Origin: DASUAS01 sp963841415
Lineage (GTDB): Bacteria; Actinomycetota; Acidimicrobiia; IMCC26256; DASPTH01
Assembly: GCA_963841415.1 (NCBI GenBank)
Contig: CAWJCN010000003.1
Location: 496,001-560,000 of the forward strand
DNA length: 64,000 bases
Direction of reading: 5' to 3'
How positions within the stretch are numbered: position 1 is the stretch's first letter; each line of letters begins with the position of its first letter. The notes under the pieces are model-generated. The model was not told the origin of the DNA and made no database searches. It saw nothing but the letters and a program-made list of their open reading frames with translations. Below are positions 54,583 through 62,140 of this stretch, piece by piece. A program made the translations under genes and the position numbers.

Positions 54583-55529
54583 GGCGCGTGCTGGGCGGCG
54601 ACCCGCGCGTACGCGGCCTGGATCTCGGGCCCGAGGTGGTCGGAGGAGTAGCGCACCTCGTCCATCATGTCCGACGGGATCTCCCAGCCCTCGATCGACA
54701 GCAGGCCGTCGACCTGTGCGGCATAGCTCTCTGGGGTGCCGTCGCTCTGGACGCCGGGGCACTCGCCGAGGAACACGCGGGCGGCGCGGTCCGCGCCCAC
54801 CGAGAACGTCTCGCCGTTGATCGTGGTGCTCTCGTGGGCGAGGAACACCACGAAGGGCGCGACCTTCTCGGGCGGGAAGTAGGTCTCGAGGAAGGTGCGG
54901 AAGCCGTCGTCGTCGGGGAGCTGCGCGGTCATGCGGGTGAACGCGGCCGGCATGATCGCGTTCGCGCAGATCCCCGAGTACCGGCCTTCGGCGGCGAGGG
55001 CGCGCGTCAGGCCGAAGATGCCGGCCTTGCTCGACACGTACGGGCTCGTGAACGGAGTGCCGAAGACCGACGCCGACGACATGTTGATGACGCGGCCCGC
55101 GCCCGCTGCCTTCAGGTGCGGCCACGCGGCGCGGCTGACCCGCACCGCGCCGCCGTAGTGGGTGTCGACGAGCCGATCGAAGTCCTCGGCCGGCATCTCG
55201 TCGAACGCGCCCCCGCCGGTGATCCCCGCGTTGTTCACCACCACGTCGACACGACCGAACTCGTCGACCGCGTGCTCCACGAGGGCGGTGGCACCGTCGC
55301 CGAGCACGCTGTTGCGGTCGGCGACCGCGATGCCTCCGTCGGCGCGGATCTCCTCGACGGCCTGATCGGCCGCGGTCTCCTCCTGCGGCACGCCGTGGGT
55401 GGCGACACCGGGGTCGTTCACCACCACCTGGCACCCCCGCGCGGCCAACAGCCGGGCGTACGAACGCCCCAGGCCCCGGCCACCGCCGGTCACGATCGCC
55501 ACCTTGCCGTCGAAGCGCAGCTCGGCCAT
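54579..55529 (-). CDS. SDR-family oxidoreductase (long form)
   Basis: A 316-residue SDR similar in plan to the one at 1377. Cofactor motif TGGGRGLG, NNAG, active-site MSSASVF and YVSSK, then a 50-residue C-terminal extension ending in the DMMDEVRYSSDHLG region. A hydroxyacyl-CoA or similar substrate is likely. ATG 55529 has GGGGGAGCGG. It starts a two-gene unit with the HAD gene and is divergent from the TetR unit across the 19-bp palindrome. Confidence 0.92.
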   Translation of the reverse strand: MAELRFDGKVAIVTGGGRGLGRSYARLLAARGCQVVVNDPGVATHGVPQEETAADQAVEEIRADGGIAVADRNSVLGDGATALVEHAVDEFGRVDVVVNNAGITGGGAFDEMPAEDFDRLVDTHYGGAVRVSRAAWPHLKAAGAGRVINMSSASVFGTPFTSPYVSSKAGIFGLTRALAAEGRYSGICANAIMPAAFTRMTAQLPDDDGFRTFLETYFPPEKVAPFVVFLAHESTTINGETFSVGADRAARVFLGECPGVQSDGTPESYAAQVDGLLSIEGWEIPSDMMDEVRYSSDHLGPEIQAAYARVAAQHAP

Positions 55530-55561
55530 GCCGCTCCCCCTTGGCCCGCGGGCCGTCGCCG

Positions 55562-55580
55562 GTTCAAACAGTGTTTGAAC
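55562..55580. promoter_or_regulatory. perfect 19-bp palindromic operator
   Basis: GTTCAAACAGTGTTTGAAC is a perfect inverted repeat with 9-bp arms and a 1-nt centre, in the intergenic region between the SDR and TetR units. Its right arm contains TTGAAC, a -35 box spaced 18 nt from TAGGGT. It is thus very likely the operator of the TetR protein encoded at 55713. Confidence 0.85.
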
Positions 55581-55604
55581 TCTGGCACGCCACGCCGTTA
55601 GGGT
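55575..55604 (+). promoter_or_regulatory. promoter of the TetR operon
   Basis: TTGAAC (55575-55580), an 18-nt spacer and TAGGGT (55599-55604). The -10 ends 7 nt before ATG 55612 of a small leader frame, which fits a leaderless start. The -35 lies inside the palindrome. Confidence 0.65.
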
Positions 55605-55611
55605 GCAACCG

Positions 55612-55713
55612 ATGAGCGACCTCGGCGGAGCGCCGGCAGGAGCGAGCGTCGGCGGGCCGGGCAATCCGGCCCGCAGCGAGCGACCCATCGTGCAGGCGCC
55701 AGGAGCGGAGTGA
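55612..55713 (+). CDS. 33-codon leader frame overlapping the TetR start
   Basis: From ATG 55612 a 33-codon frame runs to TGA 55711-55713, which overlaps the TetR ATG by one base (TGATG). Its middle is repeat copy C and reads GGPGNPARSERPIV. Its last codons form the GGAGCGGAG ribosome site of the TetR gene. It may act as a translational coupler or leader peptide; it could also be a by-product of the repeat. Confidence 0.4.
   Translation: MSDLGGAPAGASVGGPGNPARSERPIVQAPGAE
55648..55693 (+). repeat. palindromic element, copy C
   Basis: A 9-bp perfect stem (GCGGGCCGG with CCGGCCCGC) and the shared tail with AGCGAGCGACCCATCGTG. Compared with copy D, an A-T pair of the stem is replaced by G-C. It lies between the operator and the TetR start codon. 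Confidence 0.8.
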
Positions 55714-56339
55714 TGGCCGCGCCGACCAGCACCTCGAGCACGAAGGCGCAGCTGCTCGACGTGGCCGAGCAGCTCTTCCTGCGCAGCGGCCTCGGCGTCT
55801 CGGTGCGTGACATCACCGAGGCCGCCGGCCAGAACGGCGCCGCCATCCACTACCACTTCGGGTCGCGCGACGGCCTGGTCGGCGCCGTGATCGCCCGGCG
55901 CGCGGGTGACCTCGCCGCCCGGCGCCGAGCCGCCCTGGTGGAGCTGCGGACCGCGACGCCACCGCCGAGCATCCGCGACGTCGTCGCCGGATTGGTGGGC
56001 GCGTACGTGGGGCTGGTCGAGACCGAGGGGCCCGACGCGCAGCGCTGGATCGATCTCATGCACGCGCTGTGGCTCGAGCGCTCTCCCGCGCTCGCCTTCA
56101 TGTCCGAGTACGCCGGCGACGAACGCGACTGGAAGCGTCTCGCACGTGCCGCGCTCCCGCACGGGAGCAATCACGCCTTCGATGCGCGCTTCGAGCTCGC
56201 GATCGAGGTGATCATCGTCGGGTTGCGCACACCGTCGCGGGCACCGGGGTCCAACACGGTGCAGCTCCCCGCGTCGCTGCCCGATCGTGCCAGGCTCCTC
56301 GTCGACTTCGTGGCCGCCGGACTGGAAGGAGCGAGCTGA
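55713..56339 (+). CDS. TetR-family transcriptional regulator
   Basis: A 208-residue regulator. The helix-turn-helix spans about 10-55 (KAQLLDVAEQLFLRSG, VSVRDITEAAGQNGAAIHYHFGSRDGL). The C-terminal domain is TetR_C-like with MHALWLERSPALAFM. ATG 55713 (or GTG 55710) follows GGAGCGGAG. It is the first full gene of an operon with crotonase and SDR, and faces the SDR-HAD unit. Both units probably answer to it through the 19-bp palindrome. Ligand unknown, perhaps an acyl-CoA. Confidence 0.92.
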   Translation: MAAPTSTSSTKAQLLDVAEQLFLRSGLGVSVRDITEAAGQNGAAIHYHFGSRDGLVGAVIARRAGDLAARRRAALVELRTATPPPSIRDVVAGLVGAYVGLVETEGPDAQRWIDLMHALWLERSPALAFMSEYAGDERDWKRLARAALPHGSNHAFDARFELAIEVIIVGLRTPSRAPGSNTVQLPASLPDRARLLVDFVAAGLEGAS

Positions 56340-57151
56340 TGTCGTTGGTGCTCACCGAGGAGGTCGAGCCGGGGATCGTGCTCGTCACCATGAACCGTCC
56401 CGAGCGGCTCAACGCGCTCAGCCAGGGGTTGATCGCGGAGCTGCACGCGACCTTCGCGCGCATCGACGGCAACCGCGACGTGCGCGCCGTCATCCTCACC
56501 GGCGCCGGCCGCGGCTTCTGCTCGGGCGATGATCTCAAGGGGGTGGAAGGCGAGCACGGCGCGCCGGGCACCGAGGGGATGAACCCGATCCCGCTCATCT
56601 ACCTCACGCAGGAGCACCTGGCATCGCTGCACGAGCGCATCCACCGCTTGCGCCAGCCGGTCATCGCCGCCGTGAACGGTGCCGCAGTGGGTGGTGGCTT
56701 CGCGATGGCGCTGGCGTGCGACATCCGCTTCGCGGCCGAGTCGGCCCGGTTCGGCTCCGTGTTCATCACGCTCGGCGTCTCGTCGTGCGACATGGGCACC
56801 AGCTACCTGCTCCCGCGCCTGGTCGGCGCGTCGCGCGCCGCCGAGCTCATGCTCACCGGCCGGATCTTCGACGCGCACGAGGCGCGCGAGATGGAGTTGG
56901 TGCTCGACGTCGTGGCCGACGGCACCGTCGTCGACCGCGCGCTCGTCACCGCGCGCCAGATCGTGGCGCACTCGCCGCTCGCGGTCTGGATGACCAAGGA
57001 GACGATGTGGCAGACGATCGACTCGCCGAGCTTCCGCCATGCGCTCGACATGGAGAACCGCACTCAGGTCATGTGCACGCAGACCGGTGAGCTCTCCGCC
57101 GCCGCCGAGGCGTTCCGCGAGGGACGCCCTCCCGAATGGAGACCTCTGTGA
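56339..57151 (+). CDS. enoyl-CoA hydratase/isomerase family protein
   Basis: A 270-residue crotonase coupled to the TetR gene (TGATG). GRGFCSGDDLKGVEG is the oxyanion loop and NGAAVGGGFAMALACDIRFA the second loop. In place of the usual PE block it has GVSSCDMGTSYLLPRLVG, a subgroup in which the first catalytic Glu is replaced and an Asp is nearby, so isomerase or other chemistry is as likely as hydration. The last codons overlap the next SDR start (GTGA). Confidence 0.9.
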   Translation: MSLVLTEEVEPGIVLVTMNRPERLNALSQGLIAELHATFARIDGNRDVRAVILTGAGRGFCSGDDLKGVEGEHGAPGTEGMNPIPLIYLTQEHLASLHERIHRLRQPVIAAVNGAAVGGGFAMALACDIRFAAESARFGSVFITLGVSSCDMGTSYLLPRLVGASRAAELMLTGRIFDAHEAREMELVLDVVADGTVVDRALVTARQIVAHSPLAVWMTKETMWQTIDSPSFRHALDMENRTQVMCTQTGELSAAAEAFREGRPPEWRPL

Positions 57152-57919
57152 ACCGCGAGCAATTCTCGAAGCTCTTCGACCTGACCGGCCGCGTGGCCAT
57201 CGTCACCGGCGGGACGCGCGGCATCGGCCGCTCGCTCGCCGAGGGCCTGGTGTGCGCGGGAGCGAAGGTGGTGGTGGCGAGCCGCAAGGCCGACAGCGTG
57301 CGCGGAGACCGAGGCGCACCTCACCGCGATGGGCGGCGAGGCACTCGGCGTCGCCACGCACATGGGCGAGCTCGACGCGCTGCAGGCGCTGGTCGACGCG
57401 ACCGTCGAGCGCTTCGGTGGCATCGACATCGTGATCAACAACGCGGCCAACGCACTCACCCAACCGCTCGGCGAGTTCACGCTCGAGGCATGGAGCAAGT
57501 CGTACGACGTGAACTTGCGGGGGCCAGTCTTCCTCGTGCAGTACGCGCTGCCGTACCTGAAGGCGAGCGAGCACGCGGCGGTGGTCAACGTGATCTCCGC
57601 GGGCGCGTTCCTCGCGTCGTCGCAGCAGTCGATGTACGGGGCCGCGAAGGCCGCGATGATGTCCTACACCCGCGCGCAAGCGAGCGCCTGGGCCGAGCAC
57701 GGCATCCGCGTCAACGCTCTTGCACCGGGCACGATCGACACCGACATGGTGCGCAACAATCCTCCGGAGGCCCAGGCGCGCATGGCTGCCGCGAGTCCGA
57801 TGAAGCGCGCCGCGCACGCCGACGAGATGATCGGTCCGGTGATGTTCCTCGTCTCCGACGCGGGCAGCTTCATGACCGGACAGGTCGTGTTGGCCGACGG
57901 CGGGATGGTGCCCCACTAG
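57148..57919 (+). CDS. SDR-family oxidoreductase, frameshifted
   Basis: A 255-residue SDR with the start at GTG 57148 (4-bp overlap with the crotonase stop and a GGAGACC ribosome site); ATG 57136 is an alternative. The cofactor motif TGGTRGIG and ASRKADS are in the first frame. One extra G near 57298 breaks it, and the second frame continues with AETEAHLTAMGGEALG, INNAAN, the active-site ISAGAFLASSQQSMYGAAKAA and ends VLADGGMVPH. Third gene of the TetR operon. Confidence 0.87.
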
Positions 57920-57950
57920 CGAGGGCGCCGCGCCGGCGTCGTCGTCGTCG

Positions 57951-57956
57951 TACCAT
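57951..57956 (+). promoter_or_regulatory. -10 box of the SH3 protein gene
   Basis: TACCAT ends 6 nt before GTG 57963, which fits a leaderless mRNA. It is preceded by a GTC-rich run. Confidence 0.4.
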
Positions 57957-57962
57957 CGCGCG

Positions 57963-58469
57963 GTGGAGGAGGAGCCGGTCGACGTCCTGTCAGGTGCGCC
58001 GGCGCCGCGCAGCCCGCGGCAAGCGCGGGCCCGGCGTCGCCGACGGCGTCGACAGATCGGAACGCTCCTGTTCCTGCTCGTCGCGGCGGCGGTGTTCGCG
58101 GCGGCGTACTTCACGTTGAGCGGAGACGAAGGATCGTCCGGAAGCTCGACGACGACGACGAACGCGGCCGGGGGTGGCACCACGACCACCGCGGCGCCCG
58201 CGTTCGCCGGCGCCTACCCGGTGACCACCGGCGTCAACGTGCGCCAGGGCGCAGGCACGACCTTCCCGACCACGGGCACCATCGAGCAGGGCCATTCGGT
58301 GCTGGTCGTCTGCGTGGCCCAGGGCATGCCGGTCGACGGACCCACCGGTCCCGACCCGCAGTGGTTGAAGGTCACCGGGATCGGTCCCGTCGGCTACATC
58401 TCCGCGGTCTACGTCACCACCGGCGACGACCTGAGCAACGGCAAGATCCCCGCCTGCCCCGCGGCGTGA
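57963..58469 (+). CDS. membrane-anchored SH3-like domain protein
   Basis: A 168-residue protein. A basic cytoplasmic N-terminus (RQARARRRRRRRQ) leads to one membrane helix (about 32-50), a Thr/Gly/Ser linker (55-80) and an extracellular bacterial SH3 domain (VNVRQGAGTTFPTTGTI and VGYISAVYV, about 90-155). It probably binds peptidoglycan or another envelope polymer. GTG 57963. It converges on the hydrolase gene. Confidence 0.83.
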   Translation: MEEEPVDVLSGAPAPRSPRQARARRRRRRRQIGTLLFLLVAAAVFAAAYFTLSGDEGSSGSSTTTTNAAGGGTTTTAAPAFAGAYPVTTGVNVRQGAGTTFPTTGTIEQGHSVLVVCVAQGMPVDGPTGPDPQWLKVTGIGPVGYISAVYVTTGDDLSNGKIPACPAA

Positions 58470-58481
58470 GCACCTCGCCGA

Positions 58482-60091
58482 TCAGGTGAGGTGCGGGAGT
58501 GTGACGGCCGACTCGCGGCCGGGCTCGTGGTGCAGGGCCACACGGTTCGCGACCATGTCGACGGCGGTCTCGGCGGGCTCGCCGGTACCGAGGTTCCGGG
58601 CGTACACGGGATGCGAACCGCTCGCGACCTGCACGCGCAGGCGGTGCCCGGGCGCGAAGCGGTGCCCGATCGGCCAGAGGTCCACGTGGGCGGTGAACAC
58701 GCCGTCGGCGTCGCGCTCGATGGTGTCGGGCGTGAAGCGCTGCAACGCATCGCACACGTTGAGCGACGTGCCGTCGGGGCCGACGTCGCAGACCCGCACG
58801 AAGACGTCGACGTGGTCGAGCGCGGACTCGAGGTGCACGGTGGCGGCGACCGGGCCCACGAGCTCGAGCGGTTCGGTCGAGCGCGGCGCTCGTGTAGACG
58901 AGAACGTCGTCGCGCGCTTCGAGCGCGCGGTTGTCCGAGCGCGCCGCCGGTGAGCATGCCGATGCCACCGATCGATGGTGTGGGATCGGCGGGGTCGTAC
59001 GTGTAGGTGTCGGGCGCCGACGTGCCGGCAGGACGCTCGGTCGCCAACCGGCCGTCGGAGTGGAGGAACCACGCGGTCGGTGTCGCCGGCGGCGGCCACT
59101 CGTCGAGCTCGCGCCAGCTCCCACCCTCGCCCTGCACGTGCACTGCGATCGGCTCGTCGGAGAGCAACCCGGTCTCGCCACGCAGGTAGGTGTCGAACCA
59201 GTCGAGGGGCGCGTCGGTCATGCCGCCCTCACCGCCACCGCCGAGGTGTCCGCCCGCGCCGATGCGCAGGTGCACGGGCGCCGGCGCGTCGCGCAGGATC
59301 GCGTAGTCGGCGAGCACGCCGGGGAGCGGATAGTCGTGCCAGCCGTCGACGAGGAGGATCGGGATGTCCCAGTCAGCGAGGAGGCCGCGGAAGTCCACTG
59401 CCGACCAGAACGGGTCGTCGCGTCCTCCGTGCGCGAGCTGGTCGTGGTACAGCGGCAGGTCCTCGCCGGTCAGATGACGGATCACGTCACCGAGTGGGAG
59501 GTGGTCGAACCCCGCACGCAGCTCCGCCATGCGGCGCTCGACGGCTTCGGGCGACACGTCGTCGACGATGTTGCCGCTGGTCGGCTGGTTGAAGTGCACC
59601 GCGCCGAGGTCCCACGGGATGATCACTTCCAGCGCGAGCGAATCGCCCGGGTACCACGAGAACTTGCGCACCGATGTCGACAGCGCCACGGCCATCGCCT
59701 CGAGGTGCGGCGGACGGGTCGACGCCAGCGCCCACTGGGTGAAGCCCATGTAGCTGGCGCCGTAGCTGCCGAGGCGGCCGTCGAACCACGGTTGCTCGGC
59801 GATCCAGTCCGCGGTGGCGCGCCCGTCCGGAGCTTCTGCGAAGTAGCTGTGCGCGCCGCCCGAACCGTCGGTGCCCCGACACGCCTGGATCAGGTAGCGG
59901 TAGCCCCGCGCCGCGAACTCGGGTCCCATCGCCGACGCGATCGCCTGGCGCCCGTATGGCGTGCGCTCCAGCAGCGCCGGCGCGTCGTCCACGCCGACCG
60001 GGTGGTACACGTCGGTGAGGAGGACGACGCCGTCGGGCATCTCCACCTTCACGTCGCGCTCGATCTCGACCTCGTTGCTCCGGCGTCGCAT
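58482..60091 (-). CDS. CocE/NonD-family alpha/beta hydrolase, two frameshifts
   Basis: About 535 residues of the X-Pro dipeptidyl-peptidase/cocaine esterase type. The nucleophile Ser113 is in GSYGASYMGFTQW, the acid Asp in VDGWHDY and the His in AGGHLGG. The C-terminal jelly-roll domain contains VHLESALDHVDVFVRV and GHRLRVQVASG. Two single-base breaks lie in the link between the domains, near 58939 and 58882. ATG 60091 is chosen; the open frame further upstream only reads the 62-bp array. It cleaves an ester or amide of unknown nature. Confidence 0.87.
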
Positions 60092-60153
60092 GCCGTGGAG
60101 TGTTGCGTGCCGGCCGGGCACCGTCCAGCGGACCCCGCTACGTTGCCGGAGAT

Positions 60154-60360
60154 GGACATGCAGCGGAGGCGTGGCCGGATGGCCGGGACGCCGGAGCGGA
60201 ATGGACCGTCGTAGTGGACATGCAGCGGAGGCGTGGCCGGATGGCCGGGACGCCGGAGCGGAATGGACCGTCGTAGTGGACATGCAGCGGAGGCGTGGCC
60301 GGACGGCCGGGACGCCGGAGCGGAATGGACCGGCATAGTGGACATGCAGCGGAGGCGTGG
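60154..60360. repeat. 62-bp tandem repeat array, 3.3 copies
   Basis: Units start at 60154, 60216, 60278 and 60340, each with GGACATGCAGCGG, and differ at only a few positions. The fourth unit is cut at 60360 by palindromic element D; its right part seems to resume after 60420 (GCCGGGACGCCGGAGCGGAA). Each unit carries GGAGCGGAATGG and GTGGACATG, which resemble a ribosome site and start. The array lies between the divergent hydrolase and SDR genes. Confidence 0.92.
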
Positions 60361-60372
60361 ACCCGAGCGAAC

Positions 60373-60418
60373 GTGCGCGAGCCGGGTACCCCGGCTCGCA
60401 GTGAACGAGCAATCGTGG
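60373..60418 (+). repeat. palindromic element, copy D, inserted in the tandem array
   Basis: A perfect 10-bp stem (GCGAGCCGGG with CCCGGCTCGC) around TAC, then the shared tail AGTGAACGAGCAATCGTGG. It interrupts the fourth 62-bp unit, and CGTGG occurs at both ends (60356-60360 and 60414-60418). The frame of the downstream SDR is open through it and reads REPGTPARSERAIV. Confidence 0.82.
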
Positions 60419-60456
60419 CGTCCGGCCGGGACGCCGGAGCGGAATGGACGGGCATA

Positions 60457-61272
60457 GTGGATCTCGGACTTGCAGGGGCGAAGGTCGTCATCGCGGGTGG
60501 AACGAAGGGGATGGGGCTCTCGGCGGCGGAGTGCTTTGCCGACGACGGCGCCGACGTCGCCGTGCTCGCGCGCGGGCAGGAGGGCCTCGACGCGGCGTTC
60601 GCGTCGCTCCGGGAGCGGGGCAGCCCGGATCCGCTCGCCATCCCGACTGATCTCAGGGACGCGTCGTCGATCGAAGCCGCGTTCGCCCGGATCGGCGAGC
60701 AGTGGGGTGGCGTCGTGAACTCGTTGGTGTGCGCGGCGGGCCCGGTCGAGGTGGGTCAGGGCACCGTCGAGACGCTCTCCGACGACGAGTGGATGGCGAC
60801 GTTCGACATCGGGACGATGAGCGCGGTGCGCTGCGCGCGCGTCTGCCTGCCGATGCTGCGCGCCGCCGAATGGAGCCGGATCGTGATGGTCTCCGCACAC
60901 TCGACCAAGCGGCAGACGCCGGGACTCGTCGCGTACACCGCGTCGAAGGCCGCGATGACGAGCGTGAGCAAGAACCTCTCCGCGTTGCTCGCGCCGGAAG
61001 AGATCCTCGTGAACACGGTGTCGCCGGGCACGTTCCTGTCGCCCGGACTGGTGGGCTACCTCGAAGCGCTCCCTCCCGAGCGCGGCATCGACGCGACGGA
61101 CCTCTACGATGCCATGCGTGCGATCGCCGAGGACTACGGGCATCCGGCGCAGATGCCGCGCGCGGGTGATCCGAAGGAGATCGGTGCGGTGATCGCGTTC
61201 GTCGGGTCGCGGCGCAACAGCTACATGACCGGCGCCAACGTCAACGTCGACGGCGGCTCCGACTTCACCTGA
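60457..61272 (+). CDS. SDR-family oxidoreductase
   Basis: A 271-residue SDR. The cofactor motif is GGTKGMG, the NNAG position reads CAAG, and the active site is SAHSTK with YTASK. A 30-residue loop (YLEALPPERGIDATDLYD) is inserted before the C-terminal end NVDGGSDFT. GTG 60457 is chosen at the first strand and has GGAGCGGAATGGACGG, supplied by the resumed repeat unit. A longer frame through element D is also open. Substrate unknown. Confidence 0.88.
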   Translation: MDLGLAGAKVVIAGGTKGMGLSAAECFADDGADVAVLARGQEGLDAAFASLRERGSPDPLAIPTDLRDASSIEAAFARIGEQWGGVVNSLVCAAGPVEVGQGTVETLSDDEWMATFDIGTMSAVRCARVCLPMLRAAEWSRIVMVSAHSTKRQTPGLVAYTASKAAMTSVSKNLSALLAPEEILVNTVSPGTFLSPGLVGYLEALPPERGIDATDLYDAMRAIAEDYGHPAQMPRAGDPKEIGAVIAFVGSRRNSYMTGANVNVDGGSDFT

Positions 61273-61322
61273 GCGTTCGCCGCGCGTGCGCGCTGCTGGT
61301 CGTCGCGGTCGTCGCGGTCGTC

Positions 61323-61931
61323 GTGTGCGGGCTCGTCAGCGACGGTGCTGGCGCCGCCGACGCGTCGCGGGCGAGCGACGTGCTCGCCACGCTCCGCGTG
61401 AAGGGTCGCGGGCCGAAGACCGGATATTCGCGCGAGCAGTTCGGGAGCCCTTGGGCCGACGTCGACCGCAACGGATGCGACACGCGCGACGACGTCCTCA
61501 ACCGCGACCTCGGCGCCAAGGAGTGGCGTCCCGGGACGCACGGTTGTGTCGTCGTGGCCGGAGTGTTGCACGATCCCTACACCGGCCACCGTCTCGTCTT
61601 CGCCAAGGCTGACGCGGCTGCAGTGCAGATCGACCACGTGGTCTCGTTGTCGGACGCCTGGCAGAAGGGCGCGGCGCAGTGGGACGTGACCCGTCGGCGC
61701 GAGTTCGCCAACGATCCGCTCAACCTGCTCGCGGTCGACGGGCCCACCAATGCGAGCAAGGGCGACGGTGACACCGCGACGTGGCTGCCGCCGCAACGGT
61801 CGTATCGGTGCCGCTTCGTCGCCCGCCAGGTCGCGGTCAAGGCGAAGTGGCAGGTGTCCGTCACCGCGGCCGAGCGTGACGCGATGGCGCGTGTCCTGGC
61901 CCGCTGCCCGCAGCAGCGCGTGCCGGGGTGA
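61323..61931 (+). CDS. DUF1524/HNH-family nuclease, probably secreted
   Basis: A protein of about 202 residues with the GmrSD-C/DUF1524 HNH fold: KTGYSREQFGSPWADVDRNGCDTRDDVL, the metal site IDHVVSLSDAW and NDPLNLLAVDGPTNASKGD. GTG 61323 is the first normal start. The frame is open 53 bp further up, with a CTG overlapping the SDR stop, and reads SVRRACALLVVAVVAVVVCG, a good export signal with a lipobox-like Cys. Related secreted nucleases in actinobacteria are common. The real start may thus be 61270. Confidence 0.82.
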   Translation: MCGLVSDGAGAADASRASDVLATLRVKGRGPKTGYSREQFGSPWADVDRNGCDTRDDVLNRDLGAKEWRPGTHGCVVVAGVLHDPYTGHRLVFAKADAAAVQIDHVVSLSDAWQKGAAQWDVTRRREFANDPLNLLAVDGPTNASKGDGDTATWLPPQRSYRCRFVARQVAVKAKWQVSVTAAERDAMARVLARCPQQRVPG

Positions 61932-61932
61932 C

Positions 61933-62140
61933 TCAGCCGACCGGAGCCGGTGCCGCCGGCGTGAGGCCGTGCCGCTGCATCACGCCGATCAGCGCCGCGA
62001 GGTCGGGCGGCCCGCCGGCCGCTGCCACGAGGACGTCGCGGATCTCGAGGAAGCAGTCCGGCCCGAACACGCCCGGCGTTGCGACGGACAGGAAGCACGA
62101 GTCGGTCGCGCCCTGGTTGACGAACTGGTGCACCTGCCCG
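61933..62140 (-). pseudogene. cupin-type protein, C-terminal fragment
   Basis: About 66 residues match the end of a small-ligand cupin protein (VHQFVNQGATDSCFLSVATP, then a helical DLAALIGVMQRHGL). The metal-binding first half is absent, because the frame ends at 62140 where a MarR fragment begins on the other strand. It is a remnant of a deletion or an assembly join. Confidence 0.6.

Noticed and set aside
60154..60360. Tandem 62-bp repeats as a CRISPR array
   Set aside because: Units follow directly on each other with no unique spacers and there are no cas genes.
60092..61143. Long minus-strand open frames across the 62-bp array that extend the CocE gene or run against the SDR
   Set aside because: They are low-complexity readings of the repeat (Arg/Pro/Ser-rich) with no family similarity; the hydrolase fold begins at ATG 60091.
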